Assembly: GCA_018970845.1 (NCBI GenBank)
Contig: JAGWVO010000030.1
Coordinates: 1 to 16,692 of the forward strand
DNA: 16,692 nucleotides
Reading direction: 5' to 3'
Source of the DNA: Planctomycetota bacterium
GTDB lineage: Bacteria > Planctomycetota > Planctomycetia > Gemmatales > Gemmataceae
In this document: positions 1 through 8,724 of the stretch, piece after piece
Numbering within the stretch: the first letter of the stretch is position 1
How the letters are laid out: each line of letters begins with the position of its first letter
The notes under the pieces: generated by a model
Told to the model about the DNA's origin: nothing
The model's database searches: none
The model's input: the letters and a program-made list of their open reading frames with translations, nothing else
Translations under genes and position numbers: made by a program

Positions 1-2
1 CC

Positions 3-128
3 GGCACCTCCACGGTTTCCTACAAGGGCGAAACCTTCTATGTCTGCTGCAGCGGCTGCCGCGACGCCTTCAATGAGAACCCCGAGAAGTATGTGAAGGA
101 GTTCAAGGCCAAGAAGGGCAAGAACTAA
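3..128 (+). CDS. YHS-domain protein, C-terminal fragment
   Basis: This is the last 41 codons of a gene that enters from the left edge, read in the frame starting at base 3 and ending at TAA 126-128. The visible part holds the pattern YKGETFYVCCSGC followed by RDAF and NPEKYVKEF. This matches the YHS/TRASH-like fold (tyrosine-histidine-serine domain), a small metal-binding module found in copper ATPases and in many short planctomycete exported proteins. The cysteine cluster CCSGC is the likely metal site. The tail is lysine-rich. The N-terminus, including any signal peptide, is outside the window, so location and partner are unknown. A strong hairpin terminator follows 25 bases later, so this is the last gene of its transcript. 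Confidence 0.85.
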   Translation, partial: GTSTVSYKGETFYVCCSGCRDAFNENPEKYVKEFKAKKGKN

Positions 129-153
129 CCCCTTCGGGCCTTCGTTGCGAACT

Positions 154-187
154 TCACCCGGCCCATCGGCCGGGTGATTTCATTTTT
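154..187 (+). terminator. Rho-independent terminator after the YHS gene
   Basis: A perfect 10-bp stem (154-163 with 168-177, arms TCACCCGGCC and GGCCGGGTGA) closes a four-base loop CATC and is followed by TTTCATTTTT at 178-187. The T-run is on the plus strand, so it terminates the YHS transcript. It also lies just past the end of the convergent minus-strand zinc-ribbon gene (stop at 197-199). Confidence 0.9.
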
Positions 188-196
188 CAGGGTTGT

Positions 197-490
197 TCAC
201 CTTGAGGGGCGGCCGCCATTACGGGCCGGCCCCTTGGCCTCCGCCGCACCACCCAGGGAGAAACCGGGAGGCTCCAGGATCACCGGCGGGTCGATCGTTT
301 CCCCCGGATCGGTGCGGCAAGCATCCCTGCGGGCCCGGGCGTCGGCCAAGGCGGCCTCGGCGCAGTCCCGGCATGCCAGCGCGTAGGTCTTCCACTCGAT
401 GATGTGGCCATCGGTCCAACGGGAGGCGATCTTGAGCCTGGCGGGCTGGCCGCATCGTTGGCACTTGACCAGATAGCGCAACGGGCGCAT
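197..490 (-). CDS. Small zinc-ribbon protein downstream of rnc
   Basis: A 97-residue protein starting with ATG one base after the TGA of rnc (TGACATG on the minus strand), so it is very likely co-transcribed and translationally coupled with RNase III. It contains two CxxC knuckles, C10-x2-C13 and C40-x2-C43, about 27 residues apart, typical of a four-cysteine zinc ribbon. The second half is alanine/arginine-rich, then proline/glycine-rich and probably disordered. There is no signal peptide or membrane segment, so it is probably cytoplasmic. I do not recognise a named family. The coupling to rnc makes a nucleic-acid-related or RNase III-accessory role conceivable, but nothing in the sequence proves it. 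The regular cysteine spacing and the tight junction argue that the gene is real. Confidence 0.75.
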   Translation of the reverse strand: MRPLRYLVKCQRCGQPARLKIASRWTDGHIIEWKTYALACRDCAEAALADARARRDACRTDPGETIDPPVILEPPGFSLGGAAEAKGPARNGGRPSR

Positions 491-491
491 G

Positions 492-1247
492 TCAGTCGTG
501 GTCGAAAGGCGGGGGCGCGCCCTGCACGAGCGCCAGCGCGTTCATCGCGGCCCGCTGCTCCGCTTCCTTCTTGTTGCGGCCCCAGGCGCCGGGATAGGTC
601 TGGCCGCCGATCACGGCGGCGATCTTGAAGCACTTGCTGTGGTCGGGTCCCTTCTCGTCGAGAAGGACATACATGGGGGTTTGGCCGAAGTCGCGCTGGC
701 CAACCTGCTGAAGCAGCGACTTCGAGTTGCCGAACTCCCCGTTTTCGAGCACGGCCTCGATCTCAGGTCCGAGTTGGCGGAGAATGAAGCGGCGAGCCTG
801 TTCGATTCCACCGTCGAGGTAGATCGCCGCGACGATCGACTCATACACATCGGCAAGCATGTTGCTGGGCAGGGAAGCGCCGCGGCCGTTGATTCCCTTG
901 CCCGTGATCAGCCACCTCTCAAGGCCCAGTTCCTCGGCGAAGCGGGCGCAGGTGCGCCTGCTGACAAGGACGGACTTCATCTTGGTGAGGTCGCCTTCCT
1001 GATACTCCGGAAACCTTCGGAAGAGTTCCTCGCAAGCGACGAATCCGAGGATGCTGTCGCCAAGGAATTCGAGCCTTTCGTTTGACGAGAGGCGAGTGTT
1101 GGCCCCCGAGGCGTGAGTGAGGGCGCCACGCAGGAGCTCAGGATTTGAAAACCGATAATCTGCGGCGATTTGGCAGTTTTCGAGGGGGTCTGACACCCCT
1201 TCGCCGGGATGTGTTGTGGGTTGAGCTTCCATCATCCCCGTTTTCAT
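492..1247 (-). CDS. rnc: Ribonuclease III
   Basis: Ribonuclease III, the double-strand-specific endoribonuclease that processes rRNA precursors and structured mRNAs in the cytoplasm. The signature NERLEFLGDS lies at residues 56-65, with catalytic acidic residues E57, E60 and D64. The second acidic pair is in LADVYES (D133, E136). These match E38, E41, D45, D114 and E117 of the E. coli enzyme by family alignment. A C-terminal dsRNA-binding domain follows at about 172-245, ending in the usual KKEAEQRAA helix. Length is about 251 residues, slightly longer than E. coli because of an N-terminal extension. The start is taken as ATG at 1247; a GTG at 1256 and ATGs at 1235 and 1232 are also in frame. 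The zinc-ribbon gene follows after one base. htrA is divergent upstream. Confidence 0.97.
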   Translation of the reverse strand: MKTGMMEAQPTTHPGEGVSDPLENCQIAADYRFSNPELLRGALTHASGANTRLSSNERLEFLGDSILGFVACEELFRRFPEYQEGDLTKMKSVLVSRRTCARFAEELGLERWLITGKGINGRGASLPSNMLADVYESIVAAIYLDGGIEQARRFILRQLGPEIEAVLENGEFGNSKSLLQQVGQRDFGQTPMYVLLDEKGPDHSKCFKIAAVIGGQTYPGAWGRNKKEAEQRAAMNALALVQGAPPPFDHD

Positions 1248-1256
1248 GGCGTTCAC

Positions 1257-1460
1257 ACCGGGGCCTGTCGTCTTGGGACTACGCCCACGTCCACCTCCAC
1301 CCTAGCGGATGCCCTGTTTTTGTCAACGAACACAGGGTGCCGCGCGTGAACCTGCCGTGATGTCTGTCCGTATGCCTAGGAATCTGAGGATAGCGGCTTG
1401 GTTGAAGCCGGAGCGAGGATGGTCCCGCTCAGGCAACCGGCCCTTGGAGGAACGCAAACC
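1257..1460. other. Divergent intergenic region between rnc and htrA
   Basis: About 200 bases hold the promoters of both divergent genes, but I see no convincing sigma70 -10/-35 pair. An imperfect inverted repeat, CCCTGT (1312-1317) with ACAGGG (1332-1337) and a 14-base spacer, could be an operator or chance. A clear Shine-Dalgarno GGAGGA at 1446-1451 lies nine bases before the htrA ATG. Confidence 0.4.
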
Positions 1461-2942
<1,482 letters not shown>

Positions 2943-2969
2943 ACCTTGTCGCGCCTGTCAGTCGCGAGG

Positions 2970-2997
2970 TCGGCCGCGGTGGCATCACCGCGGCCGA
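2970..2997. terminator. 12-bp perfect hairpin between convergent htrA and phosphatase
   Basis: TCGGCCGCGGTG (2970-2981) and CACCGCGGCCGA (2986-2997) form a perfect 12-bp stem with loop GCAT. It lies between the 3' ends of htrA (+) and the phosphatase gene (-), so a bidirectional terminator is the natural reading. No T-run follows on either strand, so intrinsic termination is unproven; it may act as a 3'-end stabiliser. Confidence 0.6.
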
Positions 2998-3018
2998 TGC
3001 CATTGCTGGCGGGTGGAT

Positions 3019-3480
3019 TCAACCCGGCGGGGCGGGCCTCAGGCGTAGCTCGAATTGTTCGACGCAGCGGGCCTGCTCGGGTGTTTCCACCGATCCCCGG
3101 CGCTGGGAACGCACCTTCTGGATCGCGTCGCGGGCGGGCATTCCCGAGGCCACCAGATAGGCCGCGAGGATGGTTCCCGTCCTGCCTATTCCGGCCCTGC
3201 AATGAACCGCCACACGCAGCCTCGAATCGAGCGCCTTGCGGATCGCCTCGACGCATCGGTCAAGCTGCTCCGGCGGAGGCGCCTCGAAATCGGCTATTGG
3301 TTCGTGCACCGAGAGCAGTCCGGACTGGTTGATCCAGGCCCGGGGCAGGGGATCCTCGGTAAGCGTCACGACGAGGTCGATGCCCTGGGTGCGAAGCCAG
3401 TGCAAGTCGTCGACATGGCTGGGACGGGCCAATCCGGCGAGGCGATCGGGATCAATCCAGGAGAAGTTCTGCGGGGGCAT
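3019..3480 (-). CDS. Dual-specificity/tyrosine protein phosphatase
   Basis: A 153-residue cysteine-based phosphatase of the small DUSP/CDKN3-like type. The P-loop HCRAGIGRTG at residues 93-102 gives the CX5R signature, with nucleophile C94 and R100. The probable general acid is D64 in IADFEAP, about 30 residues before the cysteine as usual. The C-terminal half has the helix pattern following the P-loop (AAYLVASGMPARDAIQKVR). There is no signal peptide, so it is cytoplasmic. A Shine-Dalgarno AGGAG (3488-3492) sits seven bases before the ATG. The gene starts 14 bases after the release-factor-like gene and is probably its operon partner. The substrate cannot be read from the sequence: phosphotyrosine, phosphoserine or a small phosphorylated molecule are all possible. 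Confidence 0.87.
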   Translation of the reverse strand: MPPQNFSWIDPDRLAGLARPSHVDDLHWLRTQGIDLVVTLTEDPLPRAWINQSGLLSVHEPIADFEAPPPEQLDRCVEAIRKALDSRLRVAVHCRAGIGRTGTILAAYLVASGMPARDAIQKVRSQRRGSVETPEQARCVEQFELRLRPAPPG

Positions 3481-3494
3481 GGGGCGACTCCTGG

Positions 3495-3998
3495 TTACCT
3501 GAGCACGGGCAGGCCGTGGCGCTGCCTGATCTGGGCGGCCTCGCGCCAGGAATCCTCATCCTGACGCAGGAAGTCAGCCAAGGCGGCCGAACCGGTTTCG
3601 AGTTCGCGCGCGGCATCGGCCACCCGGCCCTCCATGGCATCCAGCATATCGAGAACCATGGCCGCCGTAGGAAGGAACGCGGCCGATTTCGGGGTCGGCC
3701 AGCCCCCGGCAAGCATCCTCGCCGCTGCCGGGGGAGGAGGTTGCCTGTACGAGAGCCACAGGGCCCTTTTCAGCCGCTTGAGCGCCCGGGCCCTGTTGTC
3801 GTGCTGCGACCTGCTTTCCTCGGCGATCACAATCAGCCCGCTCGGCGGATGCCGCAGTCGCACCGCCGAGCTGGTCTTGTTCCGCTTCTGGCCGCCGGGG
3901 CCGCTGGCCCTGTACAGGTCGACCTCGCACTGGCCAACCAGCGCGTCGTCGTCCAGTGAGGTCCAGGCGGCCCTGCCGGTCAGACCTCGATCTTCCAC
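3495..3998 (-). CDS. Release-factor-like protein with RF-1/GGQ domain
   Basis: About 167 residues with a single RF-1 (class I release factor catalytic) domain. The motif SGPGGQKRNKTSS lies at about 33-45, GGQ being 35-37, followed by ESRSQHDNR and a basic helix (RARALKRLKRALW). This is the peptidyl-tRNA hydrolysis domain seen in RF1/RF2, ArfB and PrfH, but the codon-recognition domains are missing. That suggests a ribosome-rescue or codon-independent peptidyl-tRNA hydrolase. The C-terminal 70 residues are helical and specific to this group; I believe similar short release-factor-like proteins are common in planctomycetes. No ATG is available near the domain. The best start is GTG at 3998-3996, overlapping the oxidoreductase gene by 19 bases; a CTG at 3983 is an alternative. 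The stop is TAA. Confidence 0.86.
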   Translation of the reverse strand: MEDRGLTGRAAWTSLDDDALVGQCEVDLYRASGPGGQKRNKTSSAVRLRHPPSGLIVIAEESRSQHDNRARALKRLKRALWLSYRQPPPPAAARMLAGGWPTPKSAAFLPTAAMVLDMLDAMEGRVADAARELETGSAALADFLRQDEDSWREAAQIRQRHGLPVLR

Positions 3999-5356
3999 GG
4001 GGCGCGCATCTGCCGCGAGATCAGCGCGTTCGCCGCGGCGTCGTCGAACTTGCGGTCCTTGGGCGACCACTTCAGCTTCTTGCCGAGCTGCAGGGCGATC
4101 ACGCCGAGGTGGCACACGATAACCGAGCCGGCGCCAACGCCCACATGGCAGATCGGCTTCTTGCGCGATTGAGTGCAGCCGAGGAAGTTGGCCATGTGGT
4201 TGGTCGACACCTCGAGGCGGGTCGCGTCGGCTGCGAGCGGCTCGGTAAGCAGCTTGGGATCGCTGGCGGAGATCTTGCCGCGGCTGACGAAGATCCACTT
4301 GCCCCCCTCGCCGTTGAAGAGGATGCCGTTGGTGTCCTTTTCCCCCTTGGTGCCGGGCAGTGTGGTGTCCGAGGCGATCACCTTGACGCCGTCGGCGTAG
4401 GTGTAGGTCACCTTGAAGGTGGGATGGCAATTGTAGGCGTGGGCGTCGCTGGAAGGCTTCTCGCCTTCGGCCTCCACCTCGACGGGGCCGTCGCCGTCGC
4501 GTCCGAGTCCCCACTGGGCGATGTCGAGGTGGTGGGCTCCCCAGTCGGTGAGCTTGCCGCCCGAGTACTCGTACCACCAGCGGTACTGGTAGTGGCACCT
4601 TTCGGTGACATAGTCGACCTTGGGGCAAGGCCCTAGCCAGAAGTCCCAGTCGAGCCCCTCTGGCGCGGGCGAAGGCTTGAAGCTGCCCTTGGGGTTGGCG
4701 CCGATGCGGCATTCCACGGTGGAAACCTTGCCGATGCGCCCGTTGCGGACAAGCTCGCAGGCCAGTCGGAAGCGAGCGTCGCTGCGCTGCTGGCTGCCGG
4801 TGGCCAGCACGCGCCCCGTCTTGTTCACGACGGCTTCCAGCGCCACGGCCTCGCCGATGGTGAGCGTGAGCGGCTTTTCGAGATAGACATCCTTGCCTTT
4901 CTTCAGCGCGTCGATCGCCACCAGGGCGTGCCACTGGTCGGGGGTGGCGATGGTGACCGCCTGGATGTCCTTGTGGTCGAGCAGTTCGCGGAAGTCCTTG
5001 AACCCCTTGGCTCCCATGTCGCCCTTGCCGGGGAGGTCTTTCTCGACGGCGGTCTTGAGGTGCCTGGCATCGACATCGCAGGCGGCCACATAGCGCACGC
5101 CCTTGACGCGCTTGGCGTCGCCGTAGATCGCGCGCCCGCGGCTTTGCGGCGACCCGATCCCGATGGCGCCCATGGTGATGTCGAGGGGCTTGGCGTCCTG
5201 AAGGGCCGCGCCGGCGATCTCGCGGGCGTTCCACAGGGGCAATCCGGCGGCCGCAAGGCCGAGGGTGGTGTGTTGCAGGAAACCACGACGGGAAAAGTTG
5301 CCACGCGGCACGGTCACGACTCCGGGGGAGGAAGGGCCGGCGACCCTCGCCGGCAT
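3980..5356 (-). CDS. Gfo/Idh/MocA family oxidoreductase, Tat-exported
   Basis: A NAD(P)-dependent sugar or cyclitol dehydrogenase-like protein, 458 residues. A twin-arginine signal (SRRGFLQ at about 22-28, then a hydrophobic stretch ending near WNARE) indicates export, as in many planctomycete members. The Rossmann domain begins at about 60 with AIGIGSPQSRGRA. EKP at 160-162 in YLEKPLTLTIGEA is the conserved Lys-Pro motif. The C-terminal domain includes TDWGAHHLDIAQWGL (about 270-284) and the planctomycete-type tail. The true substrate cannot be told. ATG 5356 is chosen because a weak GGGTAGG element lies nine bases upstream; ATGs at 5362 and 5365 are nearly equivalent, and a TTG at 5458 would add an unlikely N-terminus. 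It is the first gene of the three-gene minus-strand group. Confidence 0.94.
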   Translation of the reverse strand: MPARVAGPSSPGVVTVPRGNFSRRGFLQHTTLGLAAAGLPLWNAREIAGAALQDAKPLDITMGAIGIGSPQSRGRAIYGDAKRVKGVRYVAACDVDARHLKTAVEKDLPGKGDMGAKGFKDFRELLDHKDIQAVTIATPDQWHALVAIDALKKGKDVYLEKPLTLTIGEAVALEAVVNKTGRVLATGSQQRSDARFRLACELVRNGRIGKVSTVECRIGANPKGSFKPSPAPEGLDWDFWLGPCPKVDYVTERCHYQYRWWYEYSGGKLTDWGAHHLDIAQWGLGRDGDGPVEVEAEGEKPSSDAHAYNCHPTFKVTYTYADGVKVIASDTTLPGTKGEKDTNGILFNGEGGKWIFVSRGKISASDPKLLTEPLAADATRLEVSTNHMANFLGCTQSRKKPICHVGVGAGSVIVCHLGVIALQLGKKLKWSPKDRKFDDAAANALISRQMRAPWKIEV

Positions 5357-5365
5357 GGTCATCAT

Positions 5366-5580
5366 CCTACCCGCCGCCCCGGCGCGCACAACATTCCGGC
5401 CGGTGAATCCTCTGGCGGCGCGCGCGAATAACCGTTGCCCGTGGTGTGGGCGCCGCAAGCGCCGGATCCGGGGGGAAACCGTCGGGGTGACTCAGGACCG
5501 GCACGGGTCCGGTCACCGGAAATGACCAGGAAGCCTCGATGAAACCATCAAAAGAGAATTTCAAGCCCCCGGGTCCGGCG
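5366..5580. other. Intergenic region between mutS and the oxidoreductase gene
   Basis: About 215 bases downstream of mutS and upstream of the Gfo/Idh/MocA gene, both on the minus strand. It holds one inverted repeat (5496-5514). No good sigma70 promoter for the oxidoreductase gene could be recognised, though one should lie here. Confidence 0.4.
5496..5514 (-). terminator. Possible terminator hairpin after mutS
   Basis: GACCGG (5496-5501) and CCGGTC (5509-5514) pair perfectly around a seven-base loop, 67 bases past the mutS stop on the minus strand. No T-run follows, so an intrinsic terminator is only a guess. Confidence 0.3.
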
Positions 5581-8163
5581 TCAGCCCCCCAATTCCCGTT
5601 TCCAGCGCTCCAGCAAGGCGATCGCCGCCTCGCCGGTGAGCGATCGCGGGTCGATCCCCGCGATTTCGGCCAGCACCGGGTCATCCGAGCCGGCGAACAG
5701 GCTCGACTGCACCAGCCTCGGGTTGCGGATGGTGCCGCCTTCGGCGGCGGGCGCGCGCGCGTGCCGCGCCTCGAGTTCCGCCAGCAGCGCCCTGGCCCTT
5801 TCGAGGACGCCCGAAGGAACGCCCGCCCGCGCCGCCACATGAATTCCGTAGCTGCGGTCGCTTGTGCCGGGAACAACCCGGTGCAGCAGCGTGATGTCCC
5901 GGTCGGTTTCCAGCACCTCCGCCCGGCACGCCCTGACCCCGGATAGCCTTTCGGCCAGTTGCGCCAGTTCGTGGTAGTGCGTCGCGAAGAGACAGCGGCA
6001 GCGGATCCGGTCGTGGAGGTCCTCGGCGATCGCCCAGGCCAGGGAGACCCCGTCGTAGGTGCTGGTTCCCCGGCCGATCTCGTCGAGGATCACCAGGCTG
6101 TTCCCGGTGGCATTGTTGAGGATGGTGGCGGTTTCCACCATTTCCACCATGAAGGTGCTCTGGGCCCTCGCGAGGTTGTCGCCAGCGCCCACGCGGGCGA
6201 AAAGCCGGTCCGCCAGCCCGAACCTCATCGCCCGGGCCGGGACGAAGGCGCCGGCCTGCGCCATCACCACCAGCAGGGCCGCCTGCCTGATGAAGACGCT
6301 TTTGCCACCCATGTTGGGCCCGGTCACCAGGTGAAGCGTGCCGCCTCCGTTGCCGCCCAAAGCCAAATCATTGGGAACCACCGTGCCGGTGGGCAGGGTC
6401 ACATCGAGGACGGGATGCCTCCCCTGTTCGATCTCGAGGATCGGTTCGGGGACGATCTCGGGGCGGCAATGTCCGCGGTCGCGGGCCAGTTCCGCGAACG
6501 AGGCGAGCGTGTCGAGTTCGGCAAGCGCGTCGCCGAGGGAGCGCAGGCGGGCCGACTCCCGGGAAACCGCCTCCCTGAGCGCCGTGAAAAGCTCAAGCTC
6601 CCGCTTGGCGATCCCCTCGTCGGCGCCGAGCGCCTTTTCCTGGAAGGCGAGCAGTTCGGGAGTGATGAACCGTTCGGCGTTCTTGAGTGTCTGCTTGCGC
6701 TGGTAATCCGCGGGAACACGGGAAATGTTGGCCTGGGTGACCTCGATGTAGTAGCCGAAAACCTGGTTGAACCCGACCTTGAGGCTGTTGATGCCGGAGC
6801 GGGCGATCTGGGCGGCCTGGTATTCCGCCAGCCATGAGGCCCCTTTTTGCCTGGCGTGCCGCCATTCATCGAGCGAGGCGTCGAATCCCTCCCGGATAAC
6901 ATGCCCCTCGCCCACCACCAGCGAAGGCTCATCGGCCAGCGCGCGGGCGAGGAGGTCGGCAAGTTCGGCGCACGGGTCGATTCGCTCCGCCAGGGCCCGG
7001 AGGTGGGCCGAGCGCGGCGAGGCGGCCTGAAAGGCGGCTTCCCGCATGACAGGAACCTTCGCCAGGGCCCTGGAGAGCTGGGCCAGGTCGCGGGGCGAGG
7101 CGCGCAGCGTGGCGGCGCGCGCCACCACCCGCTGAAGGTCGCCGATGGCGCCCAATTGTTCCCTCAAGGCGCCGCGAAGCGCGTCGGCCTGCAACAAGGA
7201 TCCCACGGAGTCGTGCCGTCCGCCGATCAGCGCCGCGTCCGCCGCCGGTTCCAGGAGCCATTCCCGCAGAAGCCTCGAACCCATCGCCGTGCGGGCCCGG
7301 TCGACCGCCGCCAGGAGCGAGCCCTCGCGTCCGTTGTCGCGCTGGTTTCCGGCGATCTCCAGGTTCCGCCGCGTGGTCTCATCGAGGCGCAGGGAGTTCT
7401 CGCCGAGGTGGGGCCGGATGTCGAGGTGGGGAAGTCCGGTCCTGACGGTTTCCTTGAGGTAGGCCAGCAAGGCGCCCGCGGCCCGAAGGCACGGTTGCCT
7501 GTCGTCGAAGCCGTAGCCGGCCATGGTGGAGACGCCGAACTGTCCCTGGAGCAGCTTGGCGGATTCCGCATCCTCAAAGTGCCAGTCGGGGCGCGGCGTC
7601 AGCCAGGGCTGGTCGCCCAGAAGGGCCAGGGCTTCCATCCGGCCGGAACGGGAGTCGGGATGCAGCAGTTCGGCGGGTTCCAGGCCGCCCACCAGGTCGC
7701 GCGCGGCCTCCCGGGCCGCATCGGCGGCGAAGACCCGGCCGCGCCCCAGGTCGACCCAAGCGACGCCGAAGGCGTCCTTGGGCCCCTTGGTGATCGCCAC
7801 CAGGTGACTGGGACGACGCGGATCGAGAAGGTCGTCTTCCGTCAGCGTGCCGGGCGTGACGACCCGGGTGACCTCCCGCCTGACCAGGCCCTTGGCCTGC
7901 GCCGCGTCCTCGACCTGGTCGCACACGGCCACCCGCTTGCCGGAAACGAGAAGCTTGCGGAGGTGGGTTTCCAGGGCGTGGTGGGGAAAGCCGGCCATCG
8001 GCATGGCGCCGTCACGGGTCGTGAGCGTGATGTTGAGGATGGGGGCGATTTCGCGGGCGTCGTCGTCAAACAGTTCGTAAAAGTCGCCCATGCGAAACAG
8101 CACGACCATTCCGGGATGCCGTTCCTTGGCCTCCCGGTACTGCCGCATCATCGGCGTCGTCAT
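5581..8163 (-). CDS. mutS: DNA mismatch repair protein MutS
   Basis: MutS, the mismatch-recognition ATPase of methyl-directed or general mismatch repair, 860 residues, a normal length. Domain I begins at TPMMRQY; the mismatch-wedging Phe-X-Glu motif is F28-Y29-E30 in RMGDFYELF. The connector, lever and clamp domains follow to about 560. The ABC ATPase has Walker A GPNMGGKS (615-622), a Walker B region VILDEIGRGTSTYDG (691-705; D694, E695) and FATHYHEL (726-733). QSSLF at 819-823 resembles the beta-clamp-binding motif found near the MutS C-terminus, and the tail is the short dimer/tetramer region. It starts 18 bases after the RsbW-like gene, so it is likely expressed with the STAS-RsbW module. 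Confidence 0.99.
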   Translation of the reverse strand: MTTPMMRQYREAKERHPGMVVLFRMGDFYELFDDDAREIAPILNITLTTRDGAMPMAGFPHHALETHLRKLLVSGKRVAVCDQVEDAAQAKGLVRREVTRVVTPGTLTEDDLLDPRRPSHLVAITKGPKDAFGVAWVDLGRGRVFAADAAREAARDLVGGLEPAELLHPDSRSGRMEALALLGDQPWLTPRPDWHFEDAESAKLLQGQFGVSTMAGYGFDDRQPCLRAAGALLAYLKETVRTGLPHLDIRPHLGENSLRLDETTRRNLEIAGNQRDNGREGSLLAAVDRARTAMGSRLLREWLLEPAADAALIGGRHDSVGSLLQADALRGALREQLGAIGDLQRVVARAATLRASPRDLAQLSRALAKVPVMREAAFQAASPRSAHLRALAERIDPCAELADLLARALADEPSLVVGEGHVIREGFDASLDEWRHARQKGASWLAEYQAAQIARSGINSLKVGFNQVFGYYIEVTQANISRVPADYQRKQTLKNAERFITPELLAFQEKALGADEGIAKRELELFTALREAVSRESARLRSLGDALAELDTLASFAELARDRGHCRPEIVPEPILEIEQGRHPVLDVTLPTGTVVPNDLALGGNGGGTLHLVTGPNMGGKSVFIRQAALLVVMAQAGAFVPARAMRFGLADRLFARVGAGDNLARAQSTFMVEMVETATILNNATGNSLVILDEIGRGTSTYDGVSLAWAIAEDLHDRIRCRCLFATHYHELAQLAERLSGVRACRAEVLETDRDITLLHRVVPGTSDRSYGIHVAARAGVPSGVLERARALLAELEARHARAPAAEGGTIRNPRLVQSSLFAGSDDPVLAEIAGIDPRSLTGEAAIALLERWKRELGG

Positions 8164-8181
8164 GATGGAGTCGGCCCGGTG

Positions 8182-8625
8182 TCAGGCTTGCTTGGGCTTG
8201 AAGTCGCGGCGCATCCGCATGGAGTTGCCAGGGGGATAATACTCGACATCGGACATGTAATGCCTCATGAGCATGACACCGCGTCCGCAGGGTCGCTCGA
8301 GGTTTTCAATGGCCGTCGGGTCGGGCAGGTCGTCCGGATCGAAGCCCGGACCTTGATCGGTGATGCGAATTTCAAATGATAGCTTTTGCACATGATACTG
8401 AATGGTGACCGACTTGGCGGGATCCATCTGATTGCCATGCTTGATGGCGTTGACGAGACCTTCCTCCAAGGCGAGCTTGATGCAGAAAATGTCGCGTTCG
8501 GAGGCGTCGGTTTTCGAAAGCATTTCCTCGATGCGGTCTTGAACTTCGCGGGCCAAGGCGGGGTCGCTGGCGATGACGACATCCACCGGCTCGAAAGCGC
8601 TTGGATTCTGAGCGGAATCTGTCAT
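8182..8625 (-). CDS. RsbW-like anti-sigma factor / serine kinase
   Basis: A 147-residue GHKL-type (HATPase_c_2) anti-sigma regulatory factor. The N-box EEGLVNAIKHGNQ is at about 54-66 (catalytic E54/E55, Mg-binding N59), the G1 box DQGPGFDP at 90-97 and the G2 box CGRGVMLMRHYM at 113-124. Proteins of this type bind a sigma factor or another target and phosphorylate a STAS partner on serine or threonine. The STAS gene is directly upstream on the same strand, giving a kinase-antagonist partner-switching pair. No sigma factor or PP2C phosphatase gene lies in the window, so the output is unknown. It is cytoplasmic. mutS follows after 18 bases. Confidence 0.93.
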   Translation of the reverse strand: MTDSAQNPSAFEPVDVVIASDPALAREVQDRIEEMLSKTDASERDIFCIKLALEEGLVNAIKHGNQMDPAKSVTIQYHVQKLSFEIRITDQGPGFDPDDLPDPTAIENLERPCGRGVMLMRHYMSDVEYYPPGNSMRMRRDFKPKQA

Positions 8626-8692
8626 GTGCCTTGGACCGCCATCGATGTGCTATCCGGACAGGAATATCGCGCCACTGATTCGATTCAAACAC

Positions 8693-8711
8693 AGGGGGAG
8701 GATACCCCCCT
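8693..8711 (-). other. G/C-tract hairpin between the STAS and RsbW-like genes
   Basis: On the minus strand, AGGGGG (complement of 8706-8711) and CCCCCT (complement of 8693-8698) can pair in the 99-base gap between the two partner-switching genes. It could be an attenuator or processing site that sets unequal protein levels. There is no clean T-run (TGTGTTTG follows), so the role is uncertain. Confidence 0.35.
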
Positions 8712-8724
8712 TGAAATGACTTTG

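Noticed and set aside
1312..1337. Imperfect inverted repeat CCCTGT/ACAGGG between rnc and htrA
   Set aside because: Six base pairs with a 14-base loop is too weak to call an operator without comparison to other genomes.
2946..3332. Possible readthrough of the htrA TGA into a 128-codon frame
   Set aside because: The frame is antisense to the phosphatase gene, is Arg/Pro-rich, and has no SECIS-like element in the right place that I could see.
3999..5234. Upstream continuation of the release-factor frame to an ATG at 5234
   Set aside because: It is an Arg/Gln-rich frame overlapping the oxidoreductase gene on the same strand. The GGQ domain only needs the part from about 3998.
6847..8379. 510-codon plus-strand open frame opposite mutS
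   Set aside because: It is antisense to the conserved MutS N-terminal and core domains, with Gly/Gln/Arg-rich composition and no motif.
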